Of a stretch of 64,000 nucleotides of DNA, positions 44,483-55,548 are shown piece by piece; position 1 is the first letter of the stretch, and each line of letters begins with the position of its first letter. The stretch is from positions 25,161,513 through 25,225,512 of the forward strand of contig CM043968.1 of the NCBI GenBank assembly GCA_014529385.2, written 5' to 3'. The DNA comes from Adiantum capillus-veneris. Lineage: Eukaryota > Streptophyta > Polypodiopsida > Polypodiales > Pteridaceae. The notes under the pieces were generated by a model. It saw only the letters and a program-made list of their open reading frames with translations. It ran no database searches and was not told where the DNA came from. The translations under genes and the position numbers were made by a program.

Positions 44483-44984
44483 TTTTCCTTAAATTTTAAT
44501 TTTTTTATGTCAGTGGGCTTCCCTATACTCTACAGATCTCTCAGCAATACTCACAGAAACTTTTGGACTTCAATTCAGCTTCTAATCACAATTTATCATC
44601 TTTTATAGCTCTTTGATGAACCTAACAACAAATATAACATGCATGAAGTGCTCCAGATCATAAATCATGATGTCCTACTTACCCTACTGCTACTCATCAT
44701 GTGAGATGGTGATTTTGGTGTCTCGGTTGCTTCCTAGCCTCTCATGGACTCTCAAGCTATCTTCTCACCGCATCTACCACTCCAATTCCTACTCTCCACA
44801 CCACAACCTAACTAATACTACCTAAGTCGAAGGATCTAGGCTAGCCACATGCTCCCTAAACTCCTCCTAAGACCTAGAGAGTACACCACCCTCTGATCCT
44901 ATCTAAATGTAAAATATGACTTTGGCAAGGCAGAGAATCCCTATCCTCAAGAACTAGTCTCAGTCACCTACCTAGGGTTTTCAT

Positions 44985-45001
44985 CCTCGGCAACGGCGCC
45001 A
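44985..45001 (-). other. Primer binding site of A, tRNA-Asp type
   Basis: Minus-strand TGGCGCCGTTGCCGAGG matches the complement of the plant tRNA-Asp(GUC) 3' end (TGGCGCCGTTGCCGGGG) at 16 of 17 positions. It lies one base inside the 5' LTR end. Confidence 0.88.
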
Positions 45002-45002
45002 A

Positions 45003-45937
45003 TGTTGGCGGATAAGCCGCGATGGACGTCAGCACAGCGAGAACTCACCTAACAAGATTTGTCAGCTAAGGACGAAGCTCGACCTGCAGGTGCATGGAAG
45101 CAAGCATAGGGTGTCAACCTACACTTGATCGACTATTGACTACTTCCTACAGAGGTCTCTACCCAATGTCTAAGTTACAGCCTTCAAAAGTACACAGGAG
45201 GAGATTTCCTGCAACACTTCCAAGAGCCAAATACCCATCAGACGCTCTCGAAATGCTACGAAACTTGAGGGATATCCTATCAACACCAATAGGCCACTCT
45301 CCCTAAGGTCCGTGACCCAAAATCCTACCCAAAAACACCTATGCAAAATCACGTAGGATGTCTGATAGGTTTTTGTAGGTCGTCATTTCTGAAAACCAAG
45401 GTGCCTAATGTGTAGTTCTACTCAATACAAACGCGTGGATATGCTGACATGCGAAAACAGACACCATATGCTCACCGAATCACCAGAAATAGCTCGCGGG
45501 TCAATCTCGCGAAGCCGGGCCGTACACGCGCAATGTAGGTGTTGGTGCGTAGCTCTCTCCGGGGGCAACACGCTGCACTTCTCTGCACTTGATTCCGACC
45601 ACCAGTGTGCGCGTAGCGTCAAGATAAACTCTCACTCTCTCTCGTACATAGAATACGCTTTTCATTGACACTTCATAAAACTAAACAAAGGGTGTTTCAT
45701 TAAGGTCAAAATTTGGTATAAATACCTTCCAAATACAATATCTCATGTTCCAAAGAGAAATTCTACCTAGTCTACTGGCAAAAATAATATACAAAATTGG
45801 AAACTTCTGCAAGCCCCAAGTGTTTACAAATGAAATTACAGGTTTTTTTCTTAATCAGGGAATGACTACATAGGATTTCTTTCTTTTTGTATTCCGCCAG
45901 TCTCCAATTGAGTGTGGCCGCCAGTCTTTTGCTAATA
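45003..45937 (-). repeat. 5' LTR of element A
   Basis: It is a direct repeat of 30882-31806, ending CCGCCAACA before the PBS. Its outer end is TATTAG instead of TGTTAG, one substitution. A 13-14 bp insertion relative to the 3' LTR occurs near 45862. The TATA-like motif is at about 45716-45726. Confidence 0.92.
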
Positions 45938-45942
45938 GTTTT
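45938..45942. repeat. Target-site duplication of element A, right
   Basis: GTTTT, identical to 30877-30881. Confidence 0.85.
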
Positions 45943-46366
45943 CACTCATTTTTTTAATGTTTTTTTTATAATGATCAGTTTTTTGAGTAAAGTGTGTGAT
46001 AGTTCAAAACGAGCGTATCACTCAAAGGGTCACGGTGTGCTTTATAGCACAACGTTCGGTCACCTGAAGCTCCATTGGTCCTCAAAAAAGTCAATTTTTA
46101 GCTATGTGTGAAGCTAAAATACGTAATTTTAAAGGGCAACTGAGGCCTGAGCTTGGGCTTGGGTCTAGGAGATATTCCCGATCCCGGTCCTACCTTCAAA
46201 ATTTATTTTTTAAATTATTATTTTTGGGATAAGGTCGCCACGGCCTGTGCGCGAGCACACACACACACTACCTACCTACTTACAACTAATACACCTACTG
46301 TTACACACTAACACACTTCATTAGCTCTCATAGATCGACTTCCTACTTACTGTACTTTACATTACT
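45943..46366. other. Unassigned flank between elements A and B
   Basis: Before insertion of A this joined directly to the C1 gag at 30876. It is T-rich, with a short CA run at about 46257-46268. No reading frame or LTR is recognised; it could be the C1 leader or older sequence. Confidence 0.4.
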
Positions 46367-47105
46367 ATTTGCGGGTCGCCGTGATGGACGTCCATAGCAT
46401 AGCTCTCATGCATCAACATAAAATATCAATACAAGGGAAGCGACCAGAATGAGGCATGCAAACTCACTAGGGTGTCATTCCTAATGAAGTGAACTCGATG
46501 AGATGCGACTACTAACTCTGCAAGCAAATCATACGCACTAAAGCCAAGTAATCTGCCTATGTCCTTCTACACAGCTCTACAATCATCACGCCCATTTACC
46601 ATGCAAATCATGTTGGATTCGCACGAAACTTAAAGGGGAGCTATAGGGGACTATTTAGAATCTATCCTATCAGAGGTAAAAAGATTGTGATCGTTCATCC
46701 CAAAGTCAAAAAAAACAGTGAACAGGTGATCCCAAAGGGTCGTTTTAGGGTCCATGAAGCCTCTCTTAGGGTCTAAACAGCATAAAATACGCATTTAAAC
46801 ACTCAAAACAACGATTTGAGGTCTCAAACTCGAAATTGAATACCTACACTGAATCTTGAATGATTACACTTGAATGGAAGAGCAAAGTAAGAGGAACACA
46901 ATGCAATAAACGAATCTGAATTCGGATTACCGTAGCCACAGTAGCAAAGATTACAAGTTGGAGCAAGATAGAGCTCTCAAACGTACGTTGTCTTCTTCAA
47001 CTTGTGATAAAAGAAGATAATGTTCAAACTTACAAAACTTGACCTTTATAGTTTATGTCTTTACAAATGGCTTGTCTGGCCAAAAGCTCCTAAACTTCTA
47101 ACTGG
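46367..47105 (-). repeat. Probable 3' LTR of element B
   Basis: The low end (GCGGGTCGCCGTGATGGACG) resembles the end of the A LTR (GCGGATAAGCCGCGATGGACG). Further in, AGGGTGTCA and neighbouring blocks follow in the same order. The upper boundary is uncertain because no PPT is visible between it and the third ORF. Confidence 0.5.
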
Positions 47106-47109
47106 CTCT

Positions 47110-50100
47110 CTAATATACAAATGCTCCCAGAAAAATAATCATAAATTCTTTTACAAGTTCTGGGCTTAGAGATGCTCTCTTACAAAAGAATTTTACAAGG
47201 GTTTCCCATAAAAAAGTGACTCCTTCTTTGGAAACCGCCACTTCGTCTACCAAACACTCCTCGTGCATGTTCAAAGCTTTGGTCGTTGATCGGGCTCCAA
47301 GGAAGCAAACTTTGCTGTGAAACTCCGTGTTCAAAGGACAGCTTTGAGGTCTTCTTGTTGCTGCCTGAAATGGTTTTCACTTATTGTGTGCTGATATGCT
47401 ATGTACCGTGCCTTGAGGTCCTTCGCCATAGGATGAAAGATCCTTGAGTTGATTTCGAAGAAACCTGGGACGAAGGCCTCTTCAAACGTCTGCAAGTAAT
47501 GTGAAGGCAAGTACATTAGTCTTGAGTACATTGCCATCAGAATATGTCGTGGTTGCGAACCTTGGAGATTCCAACAGATCCCTCTATTCCCTTCCAGGAA
47601 CAGGTTCCATGGATGATCATCGCCTTCATTGTCTTTGAACACCTGGATGCAGGTGACGATCATTGGGGCTATCTTTACCAGCATATGACAGGCTACGTCG
47701 GGGACATCCCACAGCAAAGCGAGCGTCTAATTGAGAGTGTTTACTACGTAGGCTACTATAGGAGGGTTTTGTGCTATTAGGATTGGGTAGTTGAGCTTTT
47801 GCCGCCTTGAGCCTTTCCATGTGGCAAACTCCTTCCATGTGCGTCTTCTAGGGACTGGGCAAAAAGTAGGATCTATTTGAATGTGTTGAGGAGCGTTGTC
47901 ATAGTTGGTTAGATCCTGTGGCCGCTTGTCCAACCACTTCTGCCTCCACTTTGGTTGGTCGTCTATGAGTACATGTGCTTCTTCAGTTGTCAGTGCTACA
48001 CCTTCGTAACCCTCGTCTTTGTTTCGTGGCAGGGTCGGCCGCATCTTCTCCTTCCATAGGATTGCTTCGTGGCATATCAAGGGAAAAGGTAGGTACTCAT
48101 GGCCAAACCCCTCCACCTGCTCTTCTGGCTGTAAGAAGGCCAGGGCCGTTGACTCCATTATCTACTTTTTGTATATCAAGCAACCTTTTGCTAGTCCCTC
48201 TGGCATGTCCTTGATGGTCTGAGTTAGCTCATCTCTTATCTCCAGATTTTCCTCTGCTGATCCTTGCTCTTGTTCTCCTTGGTGTGATGTTTCAGGTAAG
48301 TCAGGCATTTCTTATCCTGGCAGCAGTTGCGGTTGCACTTGGGCTTCCTCTGTTTTGATTTGCGGTTGAGAACTCAATGCTTCTTTTTCTTTCAGTAATG
48401 TGTCACTGATCTGCTTCTGAGTCTCTAACTCGGCCCTTGCTTGTGCGAGTTACTGCTCCAGCTCTTTTACTTTTTGCTCATTGGCCGCCATCTGGGCCAT
48501 GATTCCCGAGAGGAGCAACTGTCTTTGAAGTTTTTCTCGATCTAGCTCCTCTTTCAGCACCACTAGGGTGTTCTCTGCTGCAGCATTGTCTGATGTGGAG
48601 ACCAATGCTCCAGCAGGTTCCTGGTTCTTCAGCAATGTGGTAAGCGTGCTTTTTACTGTGTTGTATGAGCTTGTCACTCTTTCGAACCTTGCACCTTCGT
48701 ACTCAAGCTGCTCCGTTTCTTTCTGTACCTTTGTAGTCAATTCTTGACATTCTGTTTCTTTAGTCGTCAGCTGCTTGTGGAGATCCATTAAGTCTTGGAT
48801 GAGAGACTGATTGTATTGTCAATCAGTGTCTCTTTCCTTCGTTGTCGACTCTAGCTGCGTCCACAGATTCTCTAACTCCTCTTGGATAGATGCTTGCTTT
48901 TGTTGAGACTCCTGTACCTGCTTTTCTTTTTCTCTCAGCACCACGTGCTGGCATTGGAATTGTCTTTCTAATTCCTGTAAGGTTTTTTTATAGTCAAAAT
49001 CAGTCATTGCCTGATAGGCTTCTTGGTATCCTATTGCTTCCGTAGGAGGCATAGACTCTTTGTGTGCAGGTGATGGAGGAGGAGGTGGTGTTTCGGCGAG
49101 GGAGGAGGTGGTGATTTCTCCACTTCTTGTACGTGCCTCTTTTTCGGTGCATCTTCCCTTGGCTGTGAAACAAACGCGTCCGCTTTTCTTTTCTTTAAAA
49201 TCTTTATTATTCTTTGGCGAGTCAATTCCGTCGCCTGTCATGCTTCCACATTCTTCTCTTTGAGCTTTCTTTGAGTTGCTCTGCTTGGTTCGTGTCTTTA
49301 GCCGCTTCTTTCTCCTTTGTTCCTTCAGTGGACTGAGAAGAAACGTCCACTTCTGCAGCCTTTTGTTCCGCGGCTATCCTTTGTTTTTCAGCCTATATTT
49401 GAGCTGCCTCTTCTATTCTTGCTTGCCTTTCCTTCTCAAACCTTCGTTTTTTTGTTAATTGTGTTGTAGCAGCCCTTGCCTTTCTGTCAGCCCACAGCTT
49501 TGTCCTTCTTTCCTCAATTCTTTGTTGGGCCTTTGCATATACCTTTTGAAGTTCAAACTGCGGCACTGTATTTCTTTCCCTTCTTTTTCTCCCGAGCGGT
49601 GTGGTGGTGTCTTCCTCCTCGCTTTCTTCAAATTCAAATGGTCCTTTGTCTTTTGACCCTTGAGAGTTTCCCTCGTCTTCAGTCTCCATCTTTTCTTCAT
49701 CACTTGAGCTTTTGTTGCACGCCTTGACCGAGCGCGATGATGTTGCGCTAGTGGTCATCCTTACTGAGTGAGCAATCAGCTTTGCTTTCTGAATCAAGGC
49801 CGCTTGAGAACTGGCCTCTGGCAGGTCTTCAATCATTCCCAAAGCTTGGTATGCTATTCTTGTTAGCATTGGCCCTGCGCTCATGTAGCTTTTGTTTTTT
49901 GCCGAGCCCTTCAAATTTTCTTCGACCAAGCTTTCCAAGATGCAAGATCCATAATCGCATCGGATGGTTCTATTTTCAGCTGTTTCTAGAGCCATGACTA
50001 CTGCAATGTGCAAGGTCGTCTCGGTGTAGCGAGGAGTCTTTTGTACCCTGAAATGTTGAGAGATCAATCTCATTGGTAACTCCAGCTCACAGTATATCAT

Positions 50101-50572
50101 GTCATTGTACTTGTACTTGTTTCCTTTTGCTTTGATAAAGGCCTTCTCATTGTCCAGTGATTTGGTCTTTGCCAGCAAGTCGTGTTTCCCTGGAAGGAAG
50201 TGCAAAGCTTCATTGATGATGTCTTTTGTGATCTTTACTTTCACCTTTGAACCATCCTTGTCGGTGAGCATCGCTTGCCCATCATACTGTATTAAGCTCA
50301 TGAGCTCGTGGGCCCTCATGTAGTCTGTTCCCCATGGCTGCAATCTGAAAACCTGTTCCAAATGAATAGCCCGCACGGCTTCAGTGACCTCCGACCTTCT
50401 GTGCAGATTCCATATTTCCCGTGGCATGATGGTCGTCTTTACCATGTCACCATCAGCATCCCTAAACTTCGCGAGCGATGAAAATGTGAGCAGGGATCTG
50501 AGCTAGTGTTTCATCCGAGATGTGAGCTTTTTTGTTCGTAGAGAGCTCATCCACTTCATAAGGTGCTGCCAT
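47110..50572 (-). pseudogene. Third ORF of element B (coiled-coil protein, unknown function)
   Basis: The best start is MAAPYEVDELSTNKKAHIS at 50572, matching the A start; a frameshift near 50460 leads into the 350-codon frame 50445-49393. The N-terminal domain includes TDYMRAHELMSLIQYDG, VKVKITKDIINEALHFLPG and GPMLTRIAYQALGMIEDLPE, parallel to A. Basic/acidic linkers (PLGRKRRER) and a Pro-rich stretch lead to a coiled coil (about 48990-48400: LQELERQFQCQHVVLREKEK). The C-terminal domain has PKWRQKWLDKRPQDL, TWKEFATWKGSRRQKLNYP and LPSHYLQTFEEAFVPGFF, clearly homologous to A. Several stops and shifts break it. It is large (about 1100 codons) and probably cytoplasmic or nuclear; no transmembrane segment is convincing. 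The role is unknown. Confidence 0.7.
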
Positions 50573-50791
50573 CCACTGCCTTGCTTGCTTTTGGCAAGGC
50601 ATTCAGTGTTATTAGAATCACAAGCTGTCAGGATTTTCCTTTCGCAACCAGTAGCATTTAGACTTTTAGTAGAAATCAATTCAAAAGTTAAAACTGATCA
50701 TAACTTGAACAAATCTCATCCATTCTTTTCCATATTTCACCAGTGGGACTAGAAAGACTGGAGCTATGACTGATTGAAATCTGGGCCTGAG

Positions 50792-51937
50792 GTACTACGA
50801 TCGTGATCGTAGTACAGAGGCCAAAAAAACATTTGATCACATGAGTGGTTTTCTGATAGCTAGAGGGTCATTTTGGTCCACTCTTTCTTTTATTTGAACC
50901 ACTTTTGAGTTTATAAGTCCCAATTTTGGGTTACAAGGGAGTTTTGGACTAGACTTTGATTTTTCATGGGTTTTTGATGTCCAATTGGCTTGAAGCTTGA
51001 TGTGTGACTTGAACAAGATGTGTACAAGAGATCTGTTAGGTTTTGGTCAAAAATCTGATGCTGAGGTACACCGATCGCGATTGTAGTACTTGGGCTTTTT
51101 TGGGTGAAAACTAGATGGCTTTAGTCTCCTATGCCTGCCTAGCCCACTGATGATTTATTTTCAAGTTTTGGACTTGAATTGAACAAATTAGAGCAATTTT
51201 TCACTGTTTGACCTTATTTTACTAAGTATAACCATATCGGGTTTTCCTGATGAATTCTAGTTGGAGCTTGGAGTTAGTTGATGTTGGTTTTTGAGCTTTT
51301 ATTGCTTCCATGATGTGTTGCTATCATCAGCCTACTCCGTTGTCTGATTCTGACTTGATCAGGCACTTTTTACCCCGTCTTTGGAGGTTTCCCAGACTTG
51401 GGCACTTTCCAGGCATTCTTTGGATACCAATGGGATATTTGGGTACTTCTAAGTCGCCATTTAGTCTTTGACTTTAGTTTGGCCAAAATTCTTCCTTTGT
51501 GTGATCATTCGAGACTGAATTGGTCATCTCTATTGTTGTAGGAGATTCTGAGATCCATTCGGGGTTTTCTACAACTATACTGACTCTTAGTCGGACGGGT
51601 ATGCCTTTCAAACCATCCATCATAATTTTCAATTGAATTTTCATATTTGTAGGTCAATTTTCCCGATTCGGGTGTGTTTGACAAATTTGGCCCATTCTAT
51701 GAGCAAAATTTGTGCATTTTTCATGAAAATTCAAGAGAGTGTATCCCTCACTGATTTCTAAGCCTGAACCAAGCCAAAATTTGCAAAATCTGATCCTGGG
51801 GGCACCAATCGCGATCGTTTTATAGAACCCAAATTGATTTTTATCACCTGCAGGTTGTTGGCGAAGCTGAGAGAATGCTTTCTACGATTTCTGTGCCAAC
51901 TTTGGAGAGTGATGTACACCGATCACGATCGGTGTAC
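50792..51937. repeat. Palindromes upstream of third ORF (B)
   Basis: Palindromes with half-site GTACACCGATCG or GTACTACGATCG occur at 50792-50815, 51066-51089, about 51802-51823 (degenerate) and 51914-51937. The first two are 274 bp apart. They occupy the same position as the A palindromes but have a different sequence. Confidence 0.85.
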
Positions 51938-52876
51938 CACCACCATTTTGAGGTTTGATCATATGGCCTGGTTCTTGACATTGTGGGGAACACATTGATG
52001 TGTTTTGTGCTTGAAAAAGTTTTGTTTGATGCCTCTCAGGGCCCTAGATCTACCCGACCTAATATGTCTTTGATTTGATCCATTCGCCCGTTTGTGTAAT
52101 GATTCGCGCTTGCATGCGTAATAGACTTGATCTTTACTTGATAAGGAACATACCTGTGATATCTGGTATGAAATGCTGGCTCCGATCGTCCGTATGGGGT
52201 AGAAATGTGGTAGCTCGCTCTAGGTCAAGAAGCTCTCTTCTTCTCTCTCAAAATGTGAAAATGATCAATGAGCTAGAATGTGGCCTACCTGACCCATATC
52301 TTCCCCATGTTTTCGTGACATAGGTATTATTTTCATTACCTTTGATCCCGATGTAATCTGCATACCATTTGTGGGTCGAACCGTTCGTCATTCTGGCGTC
52401 GTATGACCATTTGATGCGATTCTGGCGAAATGTGGTCATGATCATTAAGGCTGAAATTCGACATCTTCAGATTATCTTCATATCTTCCATGCTTGATAAC
52501 CCTATCATGATACTTTGGCATTTGCTTCCAGAACTTGATTCCAACACTGTGGGTGATATTTTTTAATTTTTGAAAGATTATTAATGAAAATCAAACAAAA
52601 TAAATTGAAAATAATTATTAATTGGAGAAAATTATCCAAAAATTATTATACTCACTCCTAAGCATATATTTTCACTAGAAGCATCCCAATGCTCCAGATT
52701 TTGTCATTACAGCTCATTATTATGCTGGTTGGATGATAAAAACGCTAAAAAATGCCAGATTTTGATCAAATTTGTTCGAAATTGAACTCTAAAAAATGAA
52801 AAAAAAAACACACGCATTATGTACATATATACACGTTGGACCCCTTAATGGTCCTGACTGCTGCTAGATTCAGTAG
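51938..52876. other. Element B spacer, noncoding
   Basis: This AT-rich stretch lies between the palindrome block and the internal PPT, with no convincing frame. A roughly 80-codon plus-strand frame near 52100 lacks any domain. Confidence 0.4.
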
Positions 52877-53962
52877 TTACTCCCCCCTTCCTAAACTGAG
52901 TCGTCCCGGACGAAGGTTGTGTGCATGTGCATGGGTTTTGAACTCTGTGTGCACGACCATGTAATGTGGCCCTATCCTCATGTTTGAGACAATGCATTGA
53001 GAAACAAAGTGTTGTGCAAGATGCGGGGACTGAATGTAATTTTCAGTGGCTTTGGATGGCGAGGCTAGCTGTTTATGGAACAGAAGGGCTTGCAGTTTAA
53101 TTGCTCTCTCCTTGATTGTTGGTTTTTTTATGGCAATTATTTTTGGAACCCATTTGTATTCAGTTTTTTTCATATTTGCAGATTTTAATGTAGGTTCTTG
53201 AATTTTCGTAGGTTTCCATTGCCATTTTGTTAGTTCAGGCTTCCTGGGTTGACTTTTTGGTCTCCATTCAATCTTTGTCTCGTTGAATTTTTGGTTGTCT
53301 CCAGATTTGGTTGCCATTTCCACTCTGGATTAGCTCTTGAAGGTCTTTGATATGGTGTTGCTGTCGTCAGGAGTTGTGACTTGGGCAGCCATATCTGTCT
53401 CTGTTTTTTTTGCACGACGGTTTTCTTTATCCATACTTTCCGAACAGTCGTTTTCGGTGTTTCTGACCGATGAGTTGATTGCTTTTTGTCGATGGGGATA
53501 ATCGGCCACGAGTGATCTGTTTTGGCGAATGGAGTCATGTACGTGTTAGAGTTGTGTGTGTACATCAGCGCATGTTCTGACCATTCGATAACTGCATTGT
53601 ACGTTCTCATCCATGGAACTCCCAAACATAGTGATTCTCTGATTCCTTTGTCTTTTATTACGAGAAATTGATGAGGACAACTATTTCCATCAATATTGAT
53701 TGGTAAGTTTACTATTCCCAATGTTGGCATTTTTGCCCCGTTTGCGGCTTGTAAATCTCGTGTGGATTGCACTAGGGGTTCATCGGTAAGCATCTTGTAA
53801 GTGGAGAAGTTGACCGCATTGACTTTTGCCCCTGTGTCAATCAATGCTCTTTGATATCTGCCATTTGGAAGTTTGACATTGATGCGAACATCGATTCCTA
53901 TTTCCCATTGCTCGTCAGTGTGAATTATAGAAAGAGGAATTTGAGCCGTATCTACTGGTTGA
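52877..53962 (-). pseudogene. Second retropepsin-like domain and Trp-motif tail of B
   Basis: Continuing from integrase through a Gln-rich linker (KQKQKLQQQRLPQP), the minus strand encodes IGIDVRINVKLPNGRYQRAL then IDTGAKVNAVNFSTYKM (about 53900-53800): a leading beta hairpin and the active-site loop of a retropepsin, here DTGA. Then come LPINIDGNSCPHQFLVI and LGVPWMRTYNAVIEWSEH (about 53610). After a basic linker the tail repeats Trp motifs VWIKK, IWLPKS, WKWQPN, EWRPKS, WQWKP and YKWVPK (about 53450-53140), and a conserved helix IKERAIKLQALLFHKQ. One frameshift lies near 53280. The domain is distinct from the first protease at 57970. Its function could be proteolytic or binding. Confidence 0.78.
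52880..52893 (-). other. Internal polypurine tract of element B
   Basis: TAGGAAGGGGGGAG on the minus strand falls at the very end of the Trp-motif tail; the tail stop codon TAA directly follows the tract. Confidence 0.65.
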
Positions 53963-54021
53963 GGAAGTCTTTGTTGTTGTAATTTCTGTTTCTGCTTTAA
54001 AATCCTGATTCTGGACTCCTC

Positions 54022-55545
54022 CTATGCTTGAGCCTTTGTCTCATTTGCTTTGTTCTTGCGCTCCTTCGCAGCGTGGATTTTGGCAAGAATCTCTGAGGTT
54101 AGTGGTAGGTTGTAATTCTTTAATCTGCAGCCACTAATCCAATTAGGCATCTCCTCTCCCTCTAATGTCGCAAGATTAATGGCACCGTTAGATGATATGT
54201 CATGAATCACATAGGGTCCATCGCCTCGCTTTTTGAGTTTCCGGGAATGTTGTTTCAGGGTGTACATTAAGACGTAATCCCCCGTAGCAAATTCCTTGCT
54301 GATAACATGTTGATCAAAGAATGATTTCATGTTTCGTTTTTGCGCGTAGATTGATGCAACTGCTCTCAATCTAGTTTTATCCATTTTTTCTAGAATATCT
54401 ATTTGATTGGATAATTCATGGCCCGTCCATTCTAATTCTTTAGCTACCCGAAGTGTGGGGATAAGAAATTCAAGTGTCAAAATCGCTTGAATTCCATAAA
54501 CCATGTTGAACGGAGTCGTTTCGATTGAGGTTTTGTACGCTACTGTATATGCCCATAAAGCTGAATGCAGCTTCTGATCCCAGTTGGCTCTTGATTCACT
54601 AAAAATTTTCATGAGAATTGTCACCAAAATCTTGTTCGTACTTTTTGCTTGGCCATTAGCTTGTGGATGATAGGGAGCTAACTTCTTGTGAATTACCATG
54701 AATTCATCCAATAGAAATTTGATCACTTCATTGACGAAATGAGTCCCTCTATCGCTCCCTATCTCTATTGGTAAGCCATACCTGGTGAAAATGTTCTCAT
54801 ACAAAAACCATGCTGTCATTTTTGCATCATTTTTGGTTGTTTCTTTCCCTTCAACCCACTTGGTTAGATAATCTATTGCCACAATAATATATTGAGCGTG
54901 CGTTTTATATCCAGGAGGCGCAATTGGTTCTACAAAATCTATTCCCCATTTTGCAAACGCTCTTTCCCCCATCATTGGTCTCAAGGGCATGTCATCTCGT
55001 GCTCTAGGAATCTTTGTCCTCAGGCAATCATCACATCATTTCACAAACTCTTCGGCGTCCATGAATAGTGTAGGCCACCATATGCCAGCAATAAGAATTG
55101 CTTTGGCCGTTTTGTCAGCTGAGAAATATCCTCCAGCTTTTCCGCCATCTGCTTGCTCTAATATAGGAACGTAATCCTCTTCCGTCACACACATTCGCAA
55201 TTGATTGTCTTTTCGCCTCTTGTAAAGATTGTCCTCAATCAATATATAGTTTTTTGCCTCTTTCGTGATCGTTTTGATACGTGATCTACTCATCCCTTCA
55301 GGCAGTATTCCGGTGGTGAGTTATTCTACAATGTAGTTACTCCATCTGGGTGCTACAGATAATTTGAATAGAGTAGCGTGTTCTATCAGCTTTTGAAAAG
55401 TGCAGATAATACATGATTTGATATGCTTATGAACACTTTGTTGCATTTTCGGCCAGTATACACCCATTCTCATCAATCTTTGATACGTCTGTGCATGCCC
55501 ATTGTGAATCCCCGTTGTTTGTACATGAGACTGGTGTAGATACAA
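54022..55545 (-). pseudogene. Integrase of element B with two HHCC-like segments
   Basis: From the minus strand: a first HHCC-like segment (HNGHAQTYQRLMRMGVYWPK...CIICTFQK; 55490-55400), a linker (IEDNLYKRRKDNQLRMC), a second one (GGKAGGYFSADKTAKAI, WWPTLFMDAEEFVK, CDDCLRTK; 55160-55010) and the catalytic core with WGIDFVEPI, SDRGTHFVNEV and HPQANGQAKSTNK. The last catalytic acid is replaced (GQAKS where A has GQAEA), which would abolish integration. The C-terminal part has TGDYVLMYTLKQHSRKLKKR and PNWISGCRLKNYNLPLT. In-frame stops sit near 55318 and 55035. It continues into the second protease after a stop near 54020. Confidence 0.87.
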
Positions 55546-55548
55546 GTC

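Larger units (their letters stand above)
30882..45937 (-). mobile_element. Complete 15.1 kb gypsy element A (internally deleted)
   Basis: On the minus strand: 5' LTR (45937-45003), tRNA-Asp-type PBS, leader with palindromes, gag N-terminal domain and capsid core, a deletion junction, RNase H, integrase, second protease, Trp-motif tail, internal PPT, spacer with palindromes, a third ORF, PPT and 3' LTR (31806-30882). A matching 5 bp duplication GTTTT flanks it. The zinc-knuckle part of gag, the first protease and the RT are missing. PBS, third ORF and internal PPT recall the Athila lineage, which is an inference. LTR copies differ at scattered positions, so the insertion is not recent. Confidence 0.9.
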
